Origin: Neomegalonema sp.
Lineage (GTDB): Bacteria > Pseudomonadota > Alphaproteobacteria > Rhodobacterales > Rhodobacteraceae
Reading direction: 5' to 3'
NCBI RefSeq assembly: GCF_028688855.1
Contig: NZ_JAQTXI010000027.1
Location: 1 to 42,948 of the forward strand
DNA: 42,948 nt
Shown here: positions 16,357 through 23,625 of the stretch, piece after piece
Numbering within the stretch: the stretch's first letter is position 1
How the letters are laid out: every line of letters starts with the position of its first letter
Notes under the pieces: generated by a model
The model's input: the letters and a program-made list of their open reading frames with translations, nothing else
The model's database searches: none
Told to the model about the DNA's origin: nothing
Made by a program: the position numbers and the translations under genes

Positions 16357-17415
16357 ATGGGAGACGTTTTCACTATAAAGCTGGAGCCGGTCGGGCTTGA
16401 GTTCGAAGCCGAGGAAGGCGAGTACATCCTCGACGCGGCTTTCCGCAACGGCATAGCTCTGCCGCATGGCTGCAAGAAGGGGATCTGCTCCTCCTGCCGG
16501 TGCCAGCTGCTCGAGGGCGAGGTCGATCTCAAGAACTACTCCACCTTCGCGCTCAACGACGCCGACAAGGAAGGCGGCATCATCCTGATGTGCCGCTCCA
16601 AGGCGCTGGACGACGTGACCGTCGAACTGATGAACTTCGACGAAGAGGTCCTGTCGAAGGCCATTCCGCTCAAGACCTTCCAGGGCCGGATCACCGATTT
16701 CCAGAAACTGACGCATGACATCCGCGGCGTTCAGATCGAGATCGACGCGCCGATCAAATTCTGGGCGGGTCAGTATGTCGACATCACCGTCACAACCGAA
16801 GAAGGGGAGACGATCACGCGTTCGTTCTCCATGGCAAATCCGCCGAGCGAAACCCAAAAACTCTCCTTCATCATCAAAAAATACCCCGAAGGAAAGTTCT
16901 CCAACGAACTCGACAACGGAGGAATCCGGGCCGGAGCGCAAGTGACGGTCACCGGGCCTTACGGCATGTGCTTCCGGCGCGAAGGCCGGGACGGGCCGGT
17001 GGTGCTGGTCGGCGCGGGTTCGGGGATGTCGCCGGTGTGGTCCATCCTGCACGACCATCTGCAGAGCGGCGAGGATCGTCCGGTCTGGTTCTTCTACGGC
17101 GCGCGCACCGAGGCCGACCTCTTCCACCTCGACAGGCTGGAGCAGATCATGGCCGCCCATCCGGACGTGCATTTCGTGCCGGTGCTCTCGCATGTCCCCG
17201 AGGACGGCGACTGGAAGGGCGAGCGGGGCTTCGTCCACGAGGCGGTGTCGCGCAAGCTCCGGGAGCTGGGACTCGACGGCCAGGGCGACGTCTACGCCTG
17301 CGGCCCTCCGCCGATGATCGACGCCCTCGCTCCGGCGCTGTTCATGCTCGATTACGACAGCGAGCGCGTCTTCTACGACAAGTTCACCATGACGTCCGGT
17401 TCGTCGGGCCACTGA
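16357..17415 (+). CDS. prmB: monooxygenase reductase (2Fe-2S / FAD / NADH)
   Basis: A 352-residue oxidoreductase that feeds electrons from NAD(P)H to the hydroxylase. The N-terminal plant-type ferredoxin domain has HGCKKGICSSCRC and LMCRSK (C-x4-C-x2-C...C). The FAD domain has ITRSFSMANPP, and the NAD domain has VLVGAGSGMSPVWSIL and VYACGPPPM. The start is ATG 16357; an in-frame GTG six codons upstream is less likely. It follows prmA after a 103-bp spacer with a hairpin and a tandem repeat. The order A-reductase-small subunit-coupling protein equals that of actinobacterial prm and mim operons. Confidence 0.93.
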   Translation: MGDVFTIKLEPVGLEFEAEEGEYILDAAFRNGIALPHGCKKGICSSCRCQLLEGEVDLKNYSTFALNDADKEGGIILMCRSKALDDVTVELMNFDEEVLSKAIPLKTFQGRITDFQKLTHDIRGVQIEIDAPIKFWAGQYVDITVTTEEGETITRSFSMANPPSETQKLSFIIKKYPEGKFSNELDNGGIRAGAQVTVTGPYGMCFRREGRDGPVVLVGAGSGMSPVWSILHDHLQSGEDRPVWFFYGARTEADLFHLDRLEQIMAAHPDVHFVPVLSHVPEDGDWKGERGFVHEAVSRKLRELGLDGQGDVYACGPPPMIDALAPALFMLDYDSERVFYDKFTMTSGSSGH

Positions 17416-17464
17416 GACCGGCCCGACCGCTCGTCCAGGAACAACGTCATCCAGGGAGAAATCT

Positions 17465-18523
17465 ATGGCAGCCACTTCAAGCTCCGTGGGCTCGGGCGCC
17501 GCAGGCGCCGCGGTTTTCGTCGGCTCCGCCAGCCGCCGCTACAACTACTTCGAGCCGCGCGGGAAGCGAGCCACCCATTACGAAGACGTCACCGTCGACG
17601 TGCAGCCCGATCCCGAGCGCTATCTGATCCAGAACTGGATCATCAGCTTCGGCGACGGCCAGGGCGCCTACGAAAAGGACAACACCAGAGCGCTCTCCTC
17701 GAACTGGCACGCCTTCCGCGCCCCCGATCAGGAGTGGGAGCGCACGCATTACCAGCGTCAGTCCAAGATCGAGATCATGGTCCAGGCGGTGATCGCCAAC
17801 GCCCGCAAGGCCGGCGCGCATCTCGTCTTCGACAAGGTGTGGCAGCGCGTGCTGCAGACGCATCTGGGCGCCTGGAAACACGCCGAATTCGGTCTGGGCA
17901 CCTCGCTGATGCAGGCCCAGCGCTACGGCTACACCCAGATGATCAACAACGCCACCCTGACCAACTCCTCCTACAAGATGCGTCTGGCTCAGGACATCAC
18001 CCTCTATCTGGCCGAGATCGGCATGGACATCGAGGGCTGGGACGACGAGCTCGGCAAGCGGGCCTGGATGGAGGATCCCATCTGGCAGCCCACCCGCCAC
18101 GCCATCGAGGCGATCATGGGCGCCGAAGATTATCTGGAGCAGTATTTCGCCATCAACATGATCTTCGAGCCGATGGTGGGCGAGCTCTTCCGCTCCGGCT
18201 TCCTGATGCAGGCGGCGGCGGCGAACAGCGACTTCATCACCCCGCCGGTGATCTCGGCCGCCGAGGCCGATTACGAGCGCAACCTCGCCAACACCATCGA
18301 CCTGATCCACATCCTGGCCAACGACGAGAAGCACGCCGTCCACAACCGCGCGCTCTTCCAGTCCTGGGTGATGAAGCATGGCGATCTGGCGGCGAAGGCC
18401 GCTCAGGCGCTGCAGCCGATCTGGTCGCAGCCGCATTCCAAGCCTGTGTCCTTCGCGGACGCTCAGGCCGTCTCTCAGGAGCGGCTCGCGCGGATCCTTG
18501 GCGAAGTCGGTCTGAGCCGCTGA
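17465..18523 (+). CDS. prmC: soluble di-iron monooxygenase small hydroxylase subunit
   Basis: A 352-residue hydroxylase beta subunit, which packs against PrmA and does not bind iron. Recognisable segments are SRRYNYFEPRGKRATHYEDV, then VDVQPDP (about 22-50), and the helical core (MINNATLTNSSYKMRLAQDI; WMEDPIWQPTRHAIEAIM). It is 49 bp after prmB with an AGGGAG ribosome site and 17 bp before prmD, so it belongs to the same transcript. Length and content are normal for the family. Confidence 0.92.
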   Translation: MAATSSSVGSGAAGAAVFVGSASRRYNYFEPRGKRATHYEDVTVDVQPDPERYLIQNWIISFGDGQGAYEKDNTRALSSNWHAFRAPDQEWERTHYQRQSKIEIMVQAVIANARKAGAHLVFDKVWQRVLQTHLGAWKHAEFGLGTSLMQAQRYGYTQMINNATLTNSSYKMRLAQDITLYLAEIGMDIEGWDDELGKRAWMEDPIWQPTRHAIEAIMGAEDYLEQYFAINMIFEPMVGELFRSGFLMQAAAANSDFITPPVISAAEADYERNLANTIDLIHILANDEKHAVHNRALFQSWVMKHGDLAAKAAQALQPIWSQPHSKPVSFADAQAVSQERLARILGEVGLSR

Positions 18524-18540
18524 GAGAGGAAAGAGAACCC

Positions 18541-18909
18541 ATGTCCAGCACCTCGCGAGACAGCACCAAGAGCAACATCTTCAAGTCCATGAAGGACATC
18601 ACCTTCGAACAGACGATCTCGCATCAATGCGGCGTCACCATGAACGACTCGGTCGAGGCCCGCGCCATCGCCGAATACATGGACCAGGACCCGAAGGTGA
18701 CGGTCACCTACAACCCCGCCCTCATCCGCATCGACGGCGAAGGCAAGCTGATCTTCAAGATGGACGACATCAGCGAATATCTCGGCCGCGAGATGACCGC
18801 CGAGATCTTCGAGGTCAACACCTCCACCCACTACGGCCGCATGGTCCGCATCGACGACAACACCGTGATCCTCTTCGGGGACATGGATGAGGTCATGGAC
18901 TACATCTGA
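18541..18909 (+). CDS. prmD: monooxygenase coupling/effector protein
   Basis: A 122-residue MmoB/DmpM-like effector protein with no cofactor. It binds the hydroxylase and tunes oxygen activation and coupling. The typical fold region is SVEARAIAEYMDQDPKVTVT, IRIDGEGKLIF and FGDMDEVMDYI. It is preceded by a GAGAGGAAAGAG ribosome site and lies 17 bp after prmC. The N-terminal 15-20 residues are polar and probably flexible, as in relatives. Confidence 0.9.
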   Translation: MSSTSRDSTKSNIFKSMKDITFEQTISHQCGVTMNDSVEARAIAEYMDQDPKVTVTYNPALIRIDGEGKLIFKMDDISEYLGREMTAEIFEVNTSTHYGRMVRIDDNTVILFGDMDEVMDYI

Positions 18910-18985
18910 ACCGCCCCGGAAGAGGGATGCGGGCCGCCCCGCGCGGCCCGCAGACCGCAAGACGCCGACATCAGGGGGAAGAGCC

Positions 18986-20008
18986 ATGTACCGTGCGCCT
19001 GACGGCAGGGAAGTCTTCGTTCTGGACTGCCACACGCATTTCTGGAACGGAAGCCCGGAAAACCAGCGCAACATCCACGGCAAGCAGTTCATCGACTGCC
19101 TCTACGCCTATCACGCCCATCTTTCGCCCAGGAAAGAGCTCTGGGAGAAGGCGAAGTTCGAGAAGCAGCCGGTGGAGCAGGTCTACAACGACCTCTTCGT
19201 CGAAGGCCCCGACGACATGGCGATCATCCAGTCGACCTATCTGCGCGACTTCTACAAGGAAGGCTTCAGCTCCATCGAGCGCTCCAGCCAGCTGGCGGCG
19301 GTCAATCCGGGACGCTTCATCGTCAACGGCTCCTTCGACCCGCGCGACGGGGAAAGGGCGCTGGAGTACATCCACTACATGAAGGAGGTCTTCGGCGTCA
19401 CGGGCGTGAAGCTCTACACGGCGGAATGGAACGGGGCCTCCAAGGGCTGGAAGCTGAACGATCCCGCCGCCTACAAATGCTTCGAGCTCTGCGAGAAGCT
19501 GGGGATCGTCAACATCCACGTCCACAAGGGCCCGACCATCCTGCCGCTCTCGAAGGACGCCTTCGACGTCCATGACGTCGATCACGCGGCGACCGACTTC
19601 CAGGGCCTCAACTGGATCGTCGAGCATTGCGGCCTGCCCAGGCTGGACGACTTCTGCTGGATCGCCACCCAGGAGACCAACGTCTACGCCGGCCTGTCGC
19701 TGGCCCTGCCCTTCATCCACCCCCGGCCGCGCTATTTCGGCGAGGTCATCGCCGAGCTGCTGTTCTGGCTCGGGCCCGAGAAGATCCTCTTCGGATCGGA
19801 TTACGCGATCTGGACGCCGAAATGGCTGGTCGAGGACTTCTGGGCCTATCAGATCCCCGAGGACGTCGCCGCCGAACGCGGCGTGCGGCTGACCGACGAG
19901 ATCAAGGAGAAGATCCTCGGCCTGAACGCGGCCCGTCTCTACGGCATCGACGTGGAGAAGAAGAAGGCCGAGCTCGCCGGTTCCCCCATTCGCATCGCGG
20001 CGGAGTGA
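18986..20008 (+). CDS. amidohydrolase-2 family protein of the prm cluster
   Basis: A 340-residue TIM-barrel amidohydrolase. The metal-site pattern is visible: DCHTHFWNG near the N-terminus, NIHVHKGPTILPL in the middle, VEHCGLPR and FGSDYAIW near the C-terminus. Homologues of this gene sit at the same place in mim/prm clusters. Their role is not settled, and involvement in making active monooxygenase or handling a metabolite has been suggested. The start is ATG 18986 with AGGGGGAAGAG upstream; longer in-frame starts would overlap prmD. The next gene follows after 4 bp. Confidence 0.8.
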   Translation: MYRAPDGREVFVLDCHTHFWNGSPENQRNIHGKQFIDCLYAYHAHLSPRKELWEKAKFEKQPVEQVYNDLFVEGPDDMAIIQSTYLRDFYKEGFSSIERSSQLAAVNPGRFIVNGSFDPRDGERALEYIHYMKEVFGVTGVKLYTAEWNGASKGWKLNDPAAYKCFELCEKLGIVNIHVHKGPTILPLSKDAFDVHDVDHAATDFQGLNWIVEHCGLPRLDDFCWIATQETNVYAGLSLALPFIHPRPRYFGEVIAELLFWLGPEKILFGSDYAIWTPKWLVEDFWAYQIPEDVAAERGVRLTDEIKEKILGLNAARLYGIDVEKKKAELAGSPIRIAAE

Positions 20009-20012
20009 GCCC

Positions 20013-20828
20013 ATGAACGCGCCGCACGTCTACGACATCAGGGCGAGGGAAGTCTGGAGGCGGCTGGCCGCCGTCACCGATCCCGAGCTGGACGAACCCA
20101 TCACGGAGATGGGCTTCGTCGAAAGGCTGGAGGTCTCGCAGGCCGGAGAGGTCGAGGTCGACTTCCGTCTGCCCTCCTACTGGTGTTCGCCGAATTTCGC
20201 CTTCCTGATGGCCGACGGCATCCATTGCGCCGCCTCCGAACCGAGCTGGGTCAGCCGGGTCCGGGTGGAGCTCAAGGATCACTGCTTCGCCGACCGGGTC
20301 AACGACGCCGTCAACGGCGGCCGGTCCTTCGAGGCGGTCTTCGCCGAGCTGACGGAAGGCGCCGATCTCTCCGAGATCCGCCAGATCTTTCGCGAGAAGG
20401 CCTTCCTGCGCCGTCAGGAATCGGTGATCCGCGGCCTGATCGCGATGGGCTGGAGTCCGGCCCGCATCGCCGGGCTGACCTTCAGGGGCTTCGACGCCCT
20501 GGACCTCGGCGGACAGCCCGAGGCCGCCGCCCAGAAGCCGCGCTATCGCGAGCTGCTGCGCGCGGAGGGGCTGGCCTGCGCTCCGGAGGATCCGGTCTTC
20601 ACCACCTGGTCCGGAGAACCCCTGACGGCCGGGGGTCTGGGCGAACATCTGATGCGGCTGCGCACGTTGCGCATCAACATGGAGTTCAACGGCGCCCTGT
20701 GCCGCGGCCTCGCCTCCACCCGCTACAAGGAGGTGGACCGGTCGGGGGGAGAGCCCGAACTGATCGATTTCATCCTGGGGCGCGTTTCGCCCCGTCCGAG
20801 CCAGGAGAGCCCCGTCAGCCGAGGCTGA
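20013..20828 (+). CDS. DUF59/MIP18-type protein with an extra C-terminal domain
   Basis: A 271-residue protein. Residues 1-90 match the DUF59 (metal-sulfur cluster biosynthesis, PaaD/SufT-like) fold: VWRRLAAVTDPELDEPITEM and VDFRLPSYWCSPNFAFLM, with Cys in the expected region. The following ~180 residues (RQESVIRGLIAMGWSPARI, TTWSGEPLTAGGLGEHLM) are not part of that domain and I do not recognise them. It lies tightly between the amidohydrolase (4 bp) and groEL (70 bp). I infer a maturation role, such as metal delivery to the di-iron hydroxylase or the Fe-S reductase, but this is unproven. Confidence 0.7.
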   Translation: MNAPHVYDIRAREVWRRLAAVTDPELDEPITEMGFVERLEVSQAGEVEVDFRLPSYWCSPNFAFLMADGIHCAASEPSWVSRVRVELKDHCFADRVNDAVNGGRSFEAVFAELTEGADLSEIRQIFREKAFLRRQESVIRGLIAMGWSPARIAGLTFRGFDALDLGGQPEAAAQKPRYRELLRAEGLACAPEDPVFTTWSGEPLTAGGLGEHLMRLRTLRINMEFNGALCRGLASTRYKEVDRSGGEPELIDFILGRVSPRPSQESPVSRG

Positions 20829-20898
20829 CCCAGCCATCTCGCCACCATGAAGGGAAGCCGGCGCGGTTCAACGCGCCCGGTCATAAAGGGAGGATTTC

Positions 20899-22533
20899 AT
20901 GCCGAACATGCTGCTTCACAGCAGGGAGGCTCAACGGGCCCTGGCGCGCGGCGTCGCGAAGCTGGCCGCCGCGGTCGAGCCCACTCTGGGCCCGAAGGGC
21001 CTGAACGCGATGATCGACCGCCCGGTCGGCACGCCGCTGATCACCCGCGACGGCGTCTCCATCGCCACCGAGATCGAGTTGCCCGACCGCTTCGAGAACA
21101 TGGGCGCCCAGGTGGTGCGCGAGGTCTCGATGCAGACCAACGACGTCGCCGGAGACGGCACCACCACCGCCATCGTCCTTGCGAACGCGCTGATCCAGCA
21201 GGGAGTCTCCCAGTCCGAGCGCGGCGCCCGCGCCATCGACCTTTGCCGCGGCATCGATCTGGCCGTGGGGTCGGTGGTCGAGGCCTTGCGTCGGCAGGCG
21301 GTTCCGGTCAAGGACAATCCCCGTCTGCTCTCGGCGGTGGCCAACATCGCCGCCACCGACCCCAAGCTGGGCGCCATCGTCGCCGAGGCCTATTCCCGCA
21401 TCGGCGAGAACGGCATCATCACCGCCGATTTCTCGGTGACGGTGGAGACCACCCTCGAAGTGATCGAAGGCATGTCCTTCGAACGCGGCTACATCTCGCA
21501 TCACATGGTCACCAATCAGGACGAGATGGAGGCGGCGCTCGAACGCCCCCTGATCCTGCTGACCGACCAGAAGATCCTCAAGCCCTCGGAGCTGGACGCC
21601 GCCCGCAGGATCGCCGACGCCGAAGGGCGTCCGCTGCTGGTCGTCGCCGAGGAGATCGCGCCCGAAGTGGTGGTCACGCTGCTGGAGGCGGCCAAGCCCG
21701 GCCGCTATCTGATCGTGCATCCGCCCGAGTACGGCCATTGGCGCAAGGCCCAGATGGACGATCTCGCCATCCTGACCGGCGGCGAGGTTCTCGCGCGCGA
21801 TCTCGGCAAGAAGCTCGAGAACGTCACCCGCGAGCAGCTCGGCGGCGCGCGCCAGGTGCGGGCCTCGGCCAGCCAGACCACGGTCATCAAGGGCGAAGGC
21901 GATCCCGGCGCCATCCTGGCGCGTCGGCTGCAGGTGCAGCGCCAATACGACATCGCCCCGCCGAACATCGAGCAGGACAAGCTGCGCGAGCGTCTCGCCA
22001 AGCTTTCCGGCGGCACGGCGGTCATCCATGCGGGCGGCCTCACCCCGGTGGAGCAGAAGCGCAAGATCCAGCTGATCGAGGATGCGCTTCACGCCATCCG
22101 CGCGGCCGTCGAGGGGGGCGTGGTCGCGGGCGGCGGTTCGGCTCTGGCCCACGCCTCTCCCGCGCTCGAAGCCCTCTCCGAGTCGATCAGCGGCGACGTG
22201 CAGGCCGGCGTCGATCTCGTGCGTTCGATCCTGACCCGGCCTCTGGCGCGGATCGCGATCAACGCCGGGCGCGACCCCAACGCGGTCATCGCGGCGGTGG
22301 TCAAGGCGGGCGACGGTCAGGGCTTCGACGCCTCGAACGGAACCTTCCGCGACATGATCGAGGCCGGAATCGTCGACCCCGTGCTCGTCACCTGCTCGGC
22401 TCTGGCCAACGCCGCTTCGGTGGCGACCCTGATCCTGACCACCGAGACGCTGATCGGGCATCAGGAGGAATACGTCGATCCGACCGCAGGCCCGGCTCTG
22501 GGCGGCGGCGCGGAGAAGCTGGGCCGTCAGTAA
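20899..22533 (+). CDS. groEL: divergent GroEL-like chaperonin of the monooxygenase cluster
   Basis: A 544-residue HSP60. The nucleotide-site motifs are kept: TLGPKGLNAMID, LITRDGVS (Asp51), VAGDGTTTA (Asp86) and LIEDALHAIRAAVEGGVVAG. The apical domain is divergent (ISHHMVTNQDEMEAALERPL; HPPEYGHWRKAQMDD). The usual Gly-Gly-Met tail is absent, replaced by GPALGGGAEKLGRQ. There is no groES next to it. A GroEL-like gene (mimG) in mycobacterial mim clusters is known to be needed for productive folding of the hydroxylase, so this is probably a dedicated chaperonin rather than the housekeeping one. The ribosome site is GGGAGG. Confidence 0.9.
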   Translation: MPNMLLHSREAQRALARGVAKLAAAVEPTLGPKGLNAMIDRPVGTPLITRDGVSIATEIELPDRFENMGAQVVREVSMQTNDVAGDGTTTAIVLANALIQQGVSQSERGARAIDLCRGIDLAVGSVVEALRRQAVPVKDNPRLLSAVANIAATDPKLGAIVAEAYSRIGENGIITADFSVTVETTLEVIEGMSFERGYISHHMVTNQDEMEAALERPLILLTDQKILKPSELDAARRIADAEGRPLLVVAEEIAPEVVVTLLEAAKPGRYLIVHPPEYGHWRKAQMDDLAILTGGEVLARDLGKKLENVTREQLGGARQVRASASQTTVIKGEGDPGAILARRLQVQRQYDIAPPNIEQDKLRERLAKLSGGTAVIHAGGLTPVEQKRKIQLIEDALHAIRAAVEGGVVAGGGSALAHASPALEALSESISGDVQAGVDLVRSILTRPLARIAINAGRDPNAVIAAVVKAGDGQGFDASNGTFRDMIEAGIVDPVLVTCSALANAASVATLILTTETLIGHQEEYVDPTAGPALGGGAEKLGRQ

Positions 22534-22554
22534 GCGTCCTCCCCCGGGCCCGGC

Positions 22555-22595
22555 GGAGAGGCGGAAGCTTTCGCACTGATCGCTTCCGCTTCTCC
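22555..22595 (+). repeat. stem-loop after groEL
   Basis: GGAGAGGCGGAAGC pairs with GCTTCCGCTTCTCC (one G-T pair) around a 13-nt loop. There is no T-run, so it probably acts as an mRNA 3'-end protector or partial terminator between groEL and the downstream glyoxalase-GMC genes. Confidence 0.55.
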
Positions 22596-22725
22596 CCGGC
22601 CGGAGGGGAAGACGCCCGCAGACGGCGAGGCTCGGCGACGGGCGTCCGGCGCTTCGTCGCAGGGATCTGGAGGAGGGTCATGGATCGGGGCTGAAGATCC
22701 ATGCGCAAGAGGAAAGGGAGGCCGA

Positions 22726-23121
22726 ATGGCGAAACTGGTGCACAGCATGATCCGGGTGCTCGACGAGGCCCGGTCCGTGGATTTCTACGCCCGGGCCTTC
22801 GGGCTGTCCGTGGCGGAGCGGCTCGATTTCGACGGCTTCACGCTGATCTATCTGTCCAACGCCGAAAACAGCTTCGAGCTGGAGCTGACGGTGAACAAGG
22901 ATCAGACCGAAGCCTATGACCTGGGCAAGGGCTACGGCCATGCGGCCTTCGTCGTCGACGACGTCGACGCCGAACACGCCCGCTTCGAAAAGGAAGGCCT
23001 CGCCCCGCGCAAGCTGGTCGACTTCCAGCATCAGGGCCGCAAGCTGACCCGGTTCTTCTTCGTGCAGGACCCGGACGGCTACCAGATCGAGGTGATCCAG
23101 AAAGGGGGGCGCTTCGTCTGA
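22726..23121 (+). CDS. glyoxalase-I-like VOC protein
   Basis: A 131-residue vicinal-oxygen-chelate protein similar to lactoylglutathione lyase GloA. All four metal ligands can be placed: His6 (LVHSMIRV), Glu53 (ELELTV), His72 (GYGHAAFVVDD) and Glu122 (GYQIEVIQK). GloA converts the methylglyoxal-glutathione adduct to S-lactoylglutathione. In this operon it would fit removal of methylglyoxal made from acetol. It lies 192 bp after groEL and 48 bp before the second GMC pair. A glyoxalase II gene is not seen in the window. Other VOC functions are possible. Confidence 0.78.
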   Translation: MAKLVHSMIRVLDEARSVDFYARAFGLSVAERLDFDGFTLIYLSNAENSFELELTVNKDQTEAYDLGKGYGHAAFVVDDVDAEHARFEKEGLAPRKLVDFQHQGRKLTRFFFVQDPDGYQIEVIQKGGRFV

Positions 23122-23169
23122 ACGGCGCCTGGCCCGCCTTTGGCCGGAATTCATGGGAGGATAAAAAAC

Positions 23170-23625
23170 ATGACGACGAAACGCGACGCCTTTGCGCTGG
23201 ACCCCGGCAAGGACGAAGCCAGCCGCCGCCTGCTGGCCAAGGTGGTCAGGACGGCTTTCCCGCACAAGACTTTCCCCGACGCCGTCTATCAGCGCAGCGC
23301 CGACGCCGTGCTGGCTGCGGCGAGCGGCACGCCTGCGCAGAAGCTCGGCTTCGCTGCGGCGCTGCATGAGCTGGCCCAGTCGGGCTTCGGCGGGCTCAAC
23401 GACGAAGCGGCGGCTCTGGCGCATCTGAAGAGCATCGAGAACACGCCCTTCTTCGCCTTCACCCGCGCCACCGCGCTCGTGGCGCTCTACGACGACCCCG
23501 AGGTCTGGGCCCTGCTCGGCTACGAAGGCCCGAGCTTCGACAAGGGCGGCTACATCAACCGGGGATTCAACGATCTCGACTGGCTGCCGGAAGTGCGGAT
23601 CGAGGAATATGAGGCGGGCAAATGA
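23170..23625 (+). CDS. GMC dehydrogenase small subunit without signal peptide
   Basis: A 151-residue homologue of the small subunit at 11825, recognisable by LLGYEGPSFDKGGYINRGFN at the C-terminus and TAFPHKTFPD near the N-terminus. Unlike that copy it begins MTTKRDAFALDPG and has neither a twin-arginine motif nor a hydrophobic signal segment. Extending upstream to 23140 does not create one. Its stop overlaps the start of the next gene (ATGA), so the two are coupled. The likely complex stays in the cytoplasm, or its partner is exported otherwise; this is inference. Confidence 0.78.
   Translation: MTTKRDAFALDPGKDEASRRLLAKVVRTAFPHKTFPDAVYQRSADAVLAAASGTPAQKLGFAAALHELAQSGFGGLNDEAAALAHLKSIENTPFFAFTRATALVALYDDPEVWALLGYEGPSFDKGGYINRGFNDLDWLPEVRIEEYEAGK

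Noticed and set aside
14439..16532. Very long open frame on the minus strand opposite prmA
   Set aside because: Its product is a Gly/Val/His/Arg-rich mirror of the real gene, an artefact of high G/C third positions; prmA motifs and iron ligands fix the plus strand.
20847..22694. 615-codon plus-strand frame overlapping groEL
   Set aside because: It is a +2 shadow of groEL made of Arg/Gly/Ala repeats, while groEL in the other frame has all chaperonin motifs.
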